From: Spirochaetaceae bacterium UBA4077 | GTDB lineage: Bacteria > Spirochaetota > Spirochaetia > Treponematales > Rectinemataceae | Assembly: GCA_002383375.1 (NCBI GenBank) | Contig: DFYR01000051.1 | Location: 535 to 17,313 of the forward strand | Direction: 5' to 3' | DNA length: 16,779 nucleotides | In this document: piece after piece, positions 7,785 through 14,885 of the stretch | How positions within the stretch are numbered: position 1 is the stretch's first letter | Layout: the number at the start of each line of letters is the position of its first letter | Notes under the pieces: generated by a model | The model's input: only the letters and a program-made list of their open reading frames with translations | Told to the model about the DNA's origin: nothing | Database searches by the model: none | Translations under genes and position numbers: made by a program

Positions 7785-9155
7785 TTACAAGATGTATTTG
7801 CTCAAATCCTGCCTTTCGGCGTAATCCTTGAAGCGTTCGTCCACGTAGGCGCTGTCGATCACCAGCTTTTGGCCTGATAGGGTGTCGGCATCGAAGGAGA
7901 CCTCTTCCAAGAGCCGTTCAAGAACCGTGTGGAGCCTGCGGGCTCCGATGTTTTCTGTCTTGGTGTTGGCGGCGGCAGCTATCTCGGCGATTCTCTTTAC
8001 GGCTCCGGGCTCGAATTCAAGTACAAGGTTTTCGGTGGACATAAGCTGGATGTACTGGATCACCAGGGCGTTCTTGGGCTCTACGAGGATGCGCTCGAAG
8101 TCCTTGGCGGTGAGAGCGGTGAGCTCCACCCTGATGGGGAAGCGGCCCTGGAGCTCGGGTATAAGGTCCTGGGGCTTGGAGACGGTAAAAGCTCCTGCGG
8201 CGATGAAGAGAATGTGGGTAGTATCCACGGGGCCCCACTTCGTATTGACCGTGGTACCTTCCACTATGGGCAGAAGGTCCCGCTGCACTCCTTCCCGGCT
8301 TACATCGATACCCGATGAGCCTCGACCCTCTCTGGTAGCGATCTTGTCGATCTCGTCCAAAAAGACGATACCCGATTCCTGTACACGCCTGCGGGCTTCT
8401 TGAGCGGCTTTATCCGGATCGACAAGCTTGTCCATCTCTTCGGCTTCGACGATAGGCCTGGCCTCGGCCACGGTCATGGTCTTCTTTTTTTTCTTGCCGC
8501 CGAAAATATTGCCGATGCTGCCCAGGGCTACTCCCATCTCTTCCATCTGGGTACCCGCGAAGAGTTCCATTGTGGGAGGAGTCGCGCTCACCGTGAGCTC
8601 CAACTCCCTGGATTCGAGTTTGCCTTCCCGAAGGAGCTTGCGGAATTTTTCCCGAGTCTCGTTGGGCGGTAGAGGGGTCACAAGGGTGGCCTGAGTCGAG
8701 CCCAGGGGCTCGACCGAGGTGGAAAGCCCCGGCAGGAGGAGGTCCAAAAGACGCTCTTCGGTTCTCCTGGCGGCTTCGGCCTCCACCTGAACCCGCATCT
8801 CCTCCTTGACCATGGCGACGCCCGCCGCCATGAGGTCTCGTACCATCGACTCCACATCCCTGCCCACGTAGCCCACCTCGGTGAACTTCGTGGCCTCCAC
8901 CTTTATGAAAGGAGCGCCGCAGAGTTTGGCCAGGCGGCGGGCTATCTCCGTCTTGCCTACCCCTGTGGGCCCCATCATGAGGATGTTCTTCGGGGCGATC
9001 TCTTCCCGCTGCTCCTCGGTGAGGCGCTGCCTCCTCATGCGGTTGCGCAGGGCGATGGCAACCGACCTCTTGGCTTCGGACTGGCCGATGATGTAGGAGT
9101 CCAGCGCCTCGACGATCTTGCGGGGCGTCAGGTCGGAAAAATCGGGCGAGCTCAT
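7785..9155 (-). CDS. hslU: ATP-dependent protease ATPase subunit HslU (ClpY)
   Basis: AAA+ unfoldase that recognises, unfolds and threads substrates into the HslV peptidase. 456 residues, a normal length. Seen: N-terminal box TPRKIVEALDSYIIGQ (10-25); Walker A GPTGVGKT (62-69); pore loop GYVG (95-98), which grips substrate; an intermediate (I) domain of about 110-245 containing an unusually basic KKKKK run (221-225); Walker B VFLDEID (264-270); sensor and arginine-finger region downstream (LQGRFPIRVEL); and C-terminal DLSKYIL, the tail that in this family inserts between HslV subunits and activates them. The ATG overlaps the hslV stop (ATGA), with GGAGG a few bases upstream. The order xerC-hslV-hslU matches B. 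subtilis codV-clpQ-clpY. Confidence 0.97.
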   Translation of the reverse strand: MSSPDFSDLTPRKIVEALDSYIIGQSEAKRSVAIALRNRMRRQRLTEEQREEIAPKNILMMGPTGVGKTEIARRLAKLCGAPFIKVEATKFTEVGYVGRDVESMVRDLMAAGVAMVKEEMRVQVEAEAARRTEERLLDLLLPGLSTSVEPLGSTQATLVTPLPPNETREKFRKLLREGKLESRELELTVSATPPTMELFAGTQMEEMGVALGSIGNIFGGKKKKKTMTVAEARPIVEAEEMDKLVDPDKAAQEARRRVQESGIVFLDEIDKIATREGRGSSGIDVSREGVQRDLLPIVEGTTVNTKWGPVDTTHILFIAAGAFTVSKPQDLIPELQGRFPIRVELTALTAKDFERILVEPKNALVIQYIQLMSTENLVLEFEPGAVKRIAEIAAAANTKTENIGARRLHTVLERLLEEVSFDADTLSGQKLVIDSAYVDERFKDYAERQDLSKYIL

Positions 9156-9745
9156 ATTTCCTCCACGACAATTTTGTCGTTGGTGTAGATGCAGATGCTG
9201 CCGGCGATTTCCAGGCTCTTTCTGGCGATGTCGGCGGCGCTGAAGGCGACGGATTCGCCCGCGATTCCCTTTTCGGCCAGCTTCCGCTCGAGCTGCCTGG
9301 ACGCTTCCAGGTATGCCAAGGCTGCCGCGTAGGCATAGGGACCGCCCGAGCCGATAGCCACCGCGTCCTCAGCCGGATCGACCACGTCGCCGGTGCCCGA
9401 GAGAAGAAGAGATTTTTTAGCGTCCGCCACAAGAAGCATGGCTTCGAGCTTCCGCAGGATCTTGTCGGTGCGCCAATCCTTGGCCAGCTCCACCGCCGCC
9501 CTGGTAAGATCGCCGCCGTACTCCTGGATCTTCACTTCGAAATGCTCGAGAAGGGCGAAGGCATCCGCCGTGGCCCCGGCAAAGCCGCAGAGGACCTTGC
9601 CGTCATAAATAGCCCGAACCTTGCGTGCGTTGCTCTTCATGACCGTCTGTCCCATCGTCACCTGGCCGTCGCCGGCCATGGCGACACGGCCGTCTTTGCG
9701 CACCACGAGTACCGTCGTGGATCGTATCTTCATTCTCTTATCCAT
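9152..9745 (-). CDS. hslV: ATP-dependent protease proteolytic subunit HslV (ClpQ)
   Basis: Proteasome-beta-like N-terminal-threonine peptidase; forms a double ring capped by HslU. 197 residues, a little longer than the E. coli form because nine residues precede the conserved STTVLVVRKDG segment. The first Thr of the TT pair (residue 10) is the expected nucleophile, so autoprocessing or trimming of the leader is needed. Also seen: GDGQVTMGQTVMK, ARKVRAIYDGKVLCGFAG and the IGSGGPYAYAAALA block. The ATG at 9745 has AAGGAG about nine bases upstream and lies two bases after the xerC stop. An internal ATG (9733) would shorten the leader to five residues but has a poorer ribosome binding site. It belongs with hslU, whose start it overlaps. 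Confidence 0.96.
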   Translation of the reverse strand: MDKRMKIRSTTVLVVRKDGRVAMAGDGQVTMGQTVMKSNARKVRAIYDGKVLCGFAGATADAFALLEHFEVKIQEYGGDLTRAAVELAKDWRTDKILRKLEAMLLVADAKKSLLLSGTGDVVDPAEDAVAIGSGGPYAYAAALAYLEASRQLERKLAEKGIAGESVAFSAADIARKSLEIAGSICIYTNDKIVVEEI

Positions 9746-9747
9746 AA

Positions 9748-10644
9748 TCAGCGCTCCTTAGCCCCATGGGGGTGTGCCAGTTCATACACCTTGCGAAGAT
9801 GCTCCATGTCCACATGGGTGTAGACCTGGGTTGTAGAAATGCTGGAATGCCCCAGCATTTCCTGAACCACCCTAATGTCGGCGCCCGAGGCTACCAGCTG
9901 GGTGGCGAAACTATGCCTGAATGCGTGGGGCGATAGGGCTTTCTTGAGATCCGAAACACCTTTTCTTTTCTCCACAATTTTTTCCAAGCCCCGTACAGTG
10001 AGCGCTGCTCCCCGGCGATTGATGAAGAGCCTTCCGTGGTCTTCTACCTTGAGCATTTGCAGTCTCGCCGTCCTCATGGGCAGGTAGCGCGAAAGCGCTT
10101 CGGAGGCCAGGCGGCCTAAAAAGACCACCCTCTCCTTGGAACCCTTTCCCATCACCCGTACCAGCGATCGGGAGGCATCGATCCTGTCCACTCTCATGCC
10201 GACAATTTCCGAAGCCCTGCAGCCCGTGCTGTAGAGCACCTCAAAGAGCGCCCTGTCCCTAAGGTCTGAAAAGCTCGAGCCATCGATGGATTCTATGAGC
10301 CTGGCGGCCTCGTCCTCGAACATGAAACGAGGCAGGGCTCGTTCCGAGGAGAGATTCTCAACCTCTCTTCCCGGATCAGAACTCAAGGAGCCGAAGCGCA
10401 TGCGGTAACGGTAGTAGCCTCGCAGGGTCGAGAGCGCCCGATTGACACTCGAAGCAGCCTTTCCTTCCATGACCAGGCTTCCAGCGAATTTGCGGATTTC
10501 TGAAGCGCCGGCCGAGTCGATGTCGCAGGAACCCAGGAAGGCCTCGTAACGCTCAAGGTCATCCCGATAGACCCGCAGCGTTCGCTCCGAGAGTCCCCGC
10601 ACCGATTCGAGATAAGCCAGGTAGTCTTCGATCTTCTTATCCAT
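9748..10644 (-). CDS. xerC: Tyrosine recombinase XerC
   Basis: Site-specific recombinase expected to resolve chromosome dimers at dif together with XerD. 298 residues, the normal length. Seen: an N-terminal SAM-like core-binding domain (about 1-90) with LSERTLRVYRDDLERY, and a C-terminal catalytic domain with the complete set R143 (GCRASE), K167 (MGKGSKER), H240 and R243 (HAFRHSFAT), H266 (LGHSSI) and nucleophile Y275 (TTQVYTH). It starts one base after the topA stop, with GGAGG in the topA end. XerC rather than XerD is chosen from its position before hslVU, matching B. subtilis codV and Treponema xerC next to topA; the two Xer names could be exchanged without contradicting the motifs. Confidence 0.92.
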   Translation of the reverse strand: MDKKIEDYLAYLESVRGLSERTLRVYRDDLERYEAFLGSCDIDSAGASEIRKFAGSLVMEGKAASSVNRALSTLRGYYRYRMRFGSLSSDPGREVENLSSERALPRFMFEDEAARLIESIDGSSFSDLRDRALFEVLYSTGCRASEIVGMRVDRIDASRSLVRVMGKGSKERVVFLGRLASEALSRYLPMRTARLQMLKVEDHGRLFINRRGAALTVRGLEKIVEKRKGVSDLKKALSPHAFRHSFATQLVASGADIRVVQEMLGHSSISTTQVYTHVDMEHLRKVYELAHPHGAKER

Positions 10645-12927
10645 TCAATCCTCCGCCTTTTCTTCATCCCGGGAATGGAGGTAATCGCAGGAAGGATTGA
10701 TGCAGGCTTTGTGAGTGCCCGAAGCCCTGTCGCTTTTATCCACCAAGAACCAGCCGCATTTAGGGCAGAGCTTGTCCGTAGGCTTGTCATACGTGACAAA
10801 ATCGCAGGCGGGATAACGGTTGCACCCATAGAAGAGCTTTCGCTTGCCCTTGGGATTTTTCCGTTCCACAATATCCCCCCCGCATTTTGGACATATAGCT
10901 ATGGGGATGCTCTTGGTGTTCTTGCAGGCGGGAAAGCCCGAGCAGGCGAGAAAGAAGCCGAAGCGTCCTAGCTTTTTGACCATGGGCTTGCCGCAGCGCT
11001 CGCAAGCGATGTCGGTTGTTTCGTCCAGCTGACCCTTCTTGCTGGAAAGGGTTGACATAACCTCGTCCAGCTTGCTTTTAAAGGGAAAGTAAAATTCCTT
11101 AAGCGCCTGGACCCAGTCGGCCTTTTCGTCCTCGACCTTGTCCAGGAGACTCTCCATCTGGGCGGTAAAGCCGGCTCCAATAACCTCGGGGAAAAATTCC
11201 GAAAGAATGTCGGATATCATCCGGCCCAGGGTTGTGGGCGCCAGCTGCTTGGACTGGCGGGAAACGTAGTAGCGTTCCAGCAGCGTGCTGATCGTGGGCG
11301 CGTAGGTCGACGGCCTTCCGATCCCCAGCTCTTCCAGGGCCTTGATTATCGTGGCGTCGGTATAGCGCGAGGGCCCTTGAGTAAAATGCTGGGATGCGTC
11401 GAGTTTCTCCACCCCCAGTACTTGCCCGACTTCGAGGACTAGGCTGTGGCTGGCTTTTTCTTCCTTGGACGCCGAGAGTTTGATGGCCTTATAAAAGCCT
11501 TCTTCGATATAGGCGGAGGCCGAGATCCTGAAAATCCCGTCACCGATACCGATGTCGGCGGTGACTACCCTTACCAGGGCAGGGATCATCTGAGATGCAA
11601 CGAAGCGTTCCCAGATAAGGGTGTAGAGTTTGAGCTCATCCTTCTGCAGGTAGGGAGCCACAGAGTCGGGCGTGTAGGCGACGCTGGTCGGCCTTACGGC
11701 TTCGTGGGCGTCCTGGGACTGCTTTCCAGCGCTGTAGCGCTGGGCGGCCTTGGGCAACTGGGCAGGATAGTGTTCTGCCAGCCAGGTTCTGGCTTCGGCC
11801 AGGGCTGTTTCGGCTATGCGGGTAGAGTCGGTTCTCATGTAGGTTATAAGACCGCTGCGCCTCGATCCCAGGTTGACGCCTTCATAGAGGATCTGGGCGA
11901 TCTGCATTGTCTTCTTGCTGGTAAAGCCCAGCCTGTTGGCGGCGGTCTGCTGCAGGGTGGAAGTGGTAAAGGGAGGCTTGGGCCTGACAACTCGCTCGCT
12001 GCTCCGCATATCGGTCACGGAAGCGGGCAATCCTTCCAGCGCTGCGACCATGCGTTTGGCCTTCTCCTCGTTCCCGAGCTGGGGTTTCTTGCCCTTGAAA
12101 AGCACCAGATCGGCTTTTATGCCCGTCCGGCCAGCTTTGAGCGAGGCTTCTACAGTCCAGAATTCTTCCGGGATGAAGGATTCGACTTCCTTCTCCCTGT
12201 CACAGATCAGTTTGAGGGCGGCGGACTGGACCCTTCCGGCGCTGAGCCCGTTTTTGACCTTCTTCCAGAGCAGGGGCGACAGATTGTAGCCTACCAGTCT
12301 GTCTAATACGCGCCGGGCTTTTTGGGCATCCACCTTAGAGAGCTCGATAGGCCTGGGCGCCTTGACCGCATCCTTCACCGCAGCCTGGGTTATTTCGTTG
12401 AAAGCGACCCGCTTTATGGGCAGCCCAGGAATTTTTTCCTCCAGGTGCTTTCCGATCAGGTAGGCGATAGCCTCCCCTTCCCGGTCAGGGTCGGAGGCCA
12501 GGAGGACGGATTCGGATTTTTTAGCCTCCGCTACCAGGTCCTTGAGCACCCCGGCGCGACCGCGGATGGTCAGGTATTCGGGTTCGAAGCCATGGTCGAC
12601 ATCGACGCCTATTCTTGACTTGGGCAGATCGATGAGATGCCCCATGGAGGCCAGGACCTTGTAGCTGGAACCGAGGTATTTCTCTATGGTTTTAGCCTTG
12701 GCCGGGGATTCGACGATCACGAGGTTTTTCCCCGCCGCTGATCTCGCCGTCCTTGCCGATTTAACGTGCTTCGCCGCCTTGACCGACTTGGCCGATTTAA
12801 CGTGCTTCGCCGTCTTGGCCGTCTTGGCCGCAGCCTTGCGGTTTGAAGTCTTTGTCCCGGAGGGGGTCTTTTTCGAAGCTTCCTTCGGAACGCGGACGCC
12901 AGTGGTTTTTTTCGTTGTATCAGCCAT
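10645..12927 (-). CDS. topA: DNA topoisomerase I (type IA) with histone-like N-terminal tail
   Basis: Relaxes negative supercoils by transient single-strand cleavage. 760 residues. Residues 1 to about 66 are a disordered Lys/Ala/Ser/Thr-rich tail with repeated AKHVKSA units, resembling histone H1 or HU tails. Then the Toprim domain (NLVIVESPAKAKTIEKYLG, with E73, and DPDRE 146-150 supplying the acidic metal site); the type IA core with LSAGRVQSAALKL (228-240) and catalytic Y363 in GLITYMRTDSTR; and three C-terminal four-cysteine zinc ribbons (C642/645/662/668, C679/682/702/708, C721/724/742/747). All catalytic residues are intact. The ATG overlaps the dprA 3' end by eight bases, with AGGAG about nine bases upstream. 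Most TopA proteins begin at the Toprim domain, so the tail is an accretion; basic tails are better known at the C-terminus of actinobacterial TopA. Confidence 0.97.
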   Translation of the reverse strand: MADTTKKTTGVRVPKEASKKTPSGTKTSNRKAAAKTAKTAKHVKSAKSVKAAKHVKSARTARSAAGKNLVIVESPAKAKTIEKYLGSSYKVLASMGHLIDLPKSRIGVDVDHGFEPEYLTIRGRAGVLKDLVAEAKKSESVLLASDPDREGEAIAYLIGKHLEEKIPGLPIKRVAFNEITQAAVKDAVKAPRPIELSKVDAQKARRVLDRLVGYNLSPLLWKKVKNGLSAGRVQSAALKLICDREKEVESFIPEEFWTVEASLKAGRTGIKADLVLFKGKKPQLGNEEKAKRMVAALEGLPASVTDMRSSERVVRPKPPFTTSTLQQTAANRLGFTSKKTMQIAQILYEGVNLGSRRSGLITYMRTDSTRIAETALAEARTWLAEHYPAQLPKAAQRYSAGKQSQDAHEAVRPTSVAYTPDSVAPYLQKDELKLYTLIWERFVASQMIPALVRVVTADIGIGDGIFRISASAYIEEGFYKAIKLSASKEEKASHSLVLEVGQVLGVEKLDASQHFTQGPSRYTDATIIKALEELGIGRPSTYAPTISTLLERYYVSRQSKQLAPTTLGRMISDILSEFFPEVIGAGFTAQMESLLDKVEDEKADWVQALKEFYFPFKSKLDEVMSTLSSKKGQLDETTDIACERCGKPMVKKLGRFGFFLACSGFPACKNTKSIPIAICPKCGGDIVERKNPKGKRKLFYGCNRYPACDFVTYDKPTDKLCPKCGWFLVDKSDRASGTHKACINPSCDYLHSRDEEKAED
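12755..12812 (-). repeat. Direct repeat inside the topA N-terminal tail
   Basis: A 22-base unit occurs identically at 12755-12776 and 12791-12812, a 36-base (12-codon) period that keeps frame and encodes two AKHVKSA copies of the basic tail. Further degenerate AK/TAK units follow in the same tail. This points to growth of the tail by tandem duplication and to a place where copy number could vary between strains. Confidence 0.85.
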
Positions 12928-13930
12928 GTAGTTTCATCTCCTCTTTCTGTCCGGCGGCGGAAAATGCTGGCTTCCTGCCGCCGCAAGAAGCCCATTCGGC
13001 GACAATGTCGCCTGCGCTGGCTACCGCAATTGCCCCCTGTTCGAGCAGGGCGGCGCATCCGGAGTTTCTGCTTCCGCCGAGGCAGGCGCTGTGCACAAAA
13101 ACATCCCGGCCTTCGCTTAAAGCGTGCTCGGCAGTTATAAGGGCTCCCGAACCCTCCGGCGCCTCGACGACAACGCAGGATCGGACAAGGCCGGCTATGA
13201 TTCTGTTGCGCTCGGGAAATCGGTAGCGCCGGATCTGCGTTTCCGGTGGATTCTCGGTCACCAGGCAGCCGCCCTCGTCGAGGATTCTGGCCGCCAGGCT
13301 TCTATTGGATGCTGGGTAGACCGAGTCCATGCCACCGGGCAGGACGGCCAGCGTCCTGGCCTTGCCCCTGAGGGCGCCCCGGTGGGCTGCCGAGTCAATA
13401 CCCAAGGCCAACCCAGAGACCACCGGGATAGCCTTGGCCGATAGATCCTCAGCCAGGCCGAAGGCTGCTCTCAAGCCCCTTCCTGTGGCAGCCCTAGTGC
13501 CCACAACGGCAATGCAGGGCATCGCGGAATCGGGCAGCCTTCCACGCACGTAGAGACCAAAAGGCGGCCTGTACGTTTCCCTCAGCTGGGGCGGATACTC
13601 GGGGTCCTGTGCCGACACAAAGGCGATTCCATTGCGGTCCAGGAATTCCTCGTCCCGCCTGGCCTTTTCGAGGCAGGCGGCCGGATTCCAGACTTCTTTG
13701 TTCAGGGAGCGCAGAATTATGCCCTCGAGCTCCCAAAGTCCCATTGCGGCAAGGTCTTCGAGAGAGCCGACCGACCTGGATAAAAGAAGCTTTTCGTGGC
13801 TCCGCAGAAAATCCATCCGCGCGATGGCCAGCACCGGCAGCTGAGGTTTCCGGCCTGCAGCCCTCGGCTGGAGATCGAGACAGGAATCCTGAAAGAGCGC
13901 GAGAATACGGGGATGTTTCCATTGTTTCAT
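12920..13930 (-). CDS. dprA: DNA-processing protein DprA/Smf
   Basis: Binds incoming single-stranded DNA and loads RecA during transformation where that has been studied; many non-competent bacteria also carry it. 336 residues from the start chosen. Seen: an N-terminal helical segment (LPVLAIARMDFLRSHEKLLL), then the Rossmann-like DprA domain: YPPQL, VVGTRAATGRG (about 142-152), SGLALGIDSAAHRGAL (172-187), LAVLPGGMDSVYPASNRSL, FPERNRIIAGL and GSGALITAEHAL. Start: GGAGG six bases before the ATG at 13930; a second ATG at 13972 has AGGAGGT ten bases upstream and would add 14 residues. An in-frame start at 14050 would overlap xerD by 44 bases and is less likely. Between xerD and topA it matches the Treponema order dprA-topA-xerC. 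Confidence 0.92.
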   Translation of the reverse strand: MKQWKHPRILALFQDSCLDLQPRAAGRKPQLPVLAIARMDFLRSHEKLLLSRSVGSLEDLAAMGLWELEGIILRSLNKEVWNPAACLEKARRDEEFLDRNGIAFVSAQDPEYPPQLRETYRPPFGLYVRGRLPDSAMPCIAVVGTRAATGRGLRAAFGLAEDLSAKAIPVVSGLALGIDSAAHRGALRGKARTLAVLPGGMDSVYPASNRSLAARILDEGGCLVTENPPETQIRRYRFPERNRIIAGLVRSCVVVEAPEGSGALITAEHALSEGRDVFVHSACLGGSRNSGCAALLEQGAIAVASAGDIVAEWASCGGRKPAFSAAGQKEEMKLHG

Positions 13931-14006
13931 TCTCATCCTCCGCTGATGTGAACGCGCCGTCCCGGGATTCATGCTTCCAAAACCTCCTCGATACGCCTTA
14001 AAAATG

Positions 14007-14885
14007 CTAGGACCTGGGAAAATATTCCCGGTGATAGCTCTGCAGGGCATCTTCCTCTATGTGGGTGTATATCTGGGTGGTGGAGATATCGCTGTGCCCC
14101 AGAAGTTCCTGCACCGTTCTTAGATCGGCGCCCCCTGCTAAAAGATGGGTGGCGAAGCTGTGCCTAAAGGTATGAACCTTTGCAGAGACGCCAGCCACGC
14201 TCCTGATGCCGGAGAAACGCTTCCAAATTCCTTTGCGGGAAATTCCCTCGCCTTCCTGATTGAGGAAGACCAGATCGGTTTTCCTTTTCTTTTCCAGCAA
14301 AGGTCTGCCCTCCTTGAGATAACGGCCAAGCCAGTAGTAGGCGTCGTCGCCGAAGGGTATGATCCTTTCCTTCTTACGCTTGCCAAGGACCCGCAGGAGT
14401 TTTTCCTCCATATAAAGGCGGTCGAAGCTCAGTGAAGCCGCTTCGGAGATCCTCAGACCGCAGGAATAGATAAGTTCAAAAAGAGCCCTGTCCCTAAGCC
14501 CGTTGGGCGTAGACAGGTCGATGCTGGCCAGGAACCTGTCCACCTCCTCGGGCTGTAGCACCTCGGGGAGAATCCGTTCCTGGCGGGGAGTGCGGATGAG
14601 CTGGGAAGGATCATCCCGACGCAGTCCTTCCATCTTCATAAACTTGTAAAGGGAGTGGAGACTCGCCACGAGCCTGGCCATGGTTGTCCTGGACAAGCCC
14701 CGTCTCTGCCTGAAGACCAGGAAGGATAGAAGGTCCTCCCCGTCCGCGTCCAGGGGGCTCTTCCCCTGTTTTGAAAGAAAACCCTCGAGGTTTTCCAGCT
14801 CGCGCAGGTAGCTTTCGGCGGTGAGGGCTGAACGCTTTCTCACCAGGAGCAGGTGAGCCCTGTAGCGGATTCCAAGGTCGGTCAA
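14007..14885 (-). CDS. xerD: Tyrosine recombinase XerD
   Basis: Second Xer recombinase; with XerC it would form the dif-acting tetramer, and XerD is the FtsK-activated partner in studied systems. 292 residues. Seen: an N-terminal core-binding domain (about 1-100), then catalytic residues R145 (GLRISEA), K169 (LGKRKKER), H238 and R241 (HTFRHSFATHLL), H264 (LGHSDI) and Y273 (TTQIYTH). The start is TTG, overlapping the ftsZ stop as TTGA, with a GGGTGGGAG purine run about eight bases upstream. Its place directly after ftsZ couples dimer resolution to the division gene cluster. The XerC/XerD naming is by context and by best resemblance of the HTFRHSFATHLLAGGADLRTVQELLGH block (read in parts) to XerD. 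Confidence 0.9.
   Translation of the reverse strand: MTDLGIRYRAHLLLVRKRSALTAESYLRELENLEGFLSKQGKSPLDADGEDLLSFLVFRQRRGLSRTTMARLVASLHSLYKFMKMEGLRRDDPSQLIRTPRQERILPEVLQPEEVDRFLASIDLSTPNGLRDRALFELIYSCGLRISEAASLSFDRLYMEEKLLRVLGKRKKERIIPFGDDAYYWLGRYLKEGRPLLEKKRKTDLVFLNQEGEGISRKGIWKRFSGIRSVAGVSAKVHTFRHSFATHLLAGGADLRTVQELLGHSDISTTQIYTHIEEDALQSYHREYFPRS

Noticed and set aside
8410..9432. A 340-codon open frame on the - strand over the hslV/hslU junction
   Set aside because: It is a shifted frame of hslV and hslU, rich in Pro, Arg, Gly and His as expected for an out-of-frame read; the true frames are complete.
11446..12306. A 286-codon open frame on the + strand inside topA
   Set aside because: It is antisense to the conserved type IA core, has no family features, and topA is intact across it.
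12752..12850. The repeats in the topA tail as a CRISPR array or mobile-element repeat
   Set aside because: There are only two exact copies, they are in frame and coding, there are no spacers of uniform length, and no cas genes or transposase are nearby.
13931..14050. DprA start at 14050, overlapping xerD by 44 bases
   Set aside because: The extension has no DprA similarity, and better ribosome binding sites precede the ATGs at 13930 and 13972.
9748..14885. The two tyrosine recombinases as integrases marking a genomic island or integron
   Set aside because: Both have Xer length and motifs, sit in a housekeeping operon, and there is no tRNA, attachment-site pair, cargo gene or composition change around them.
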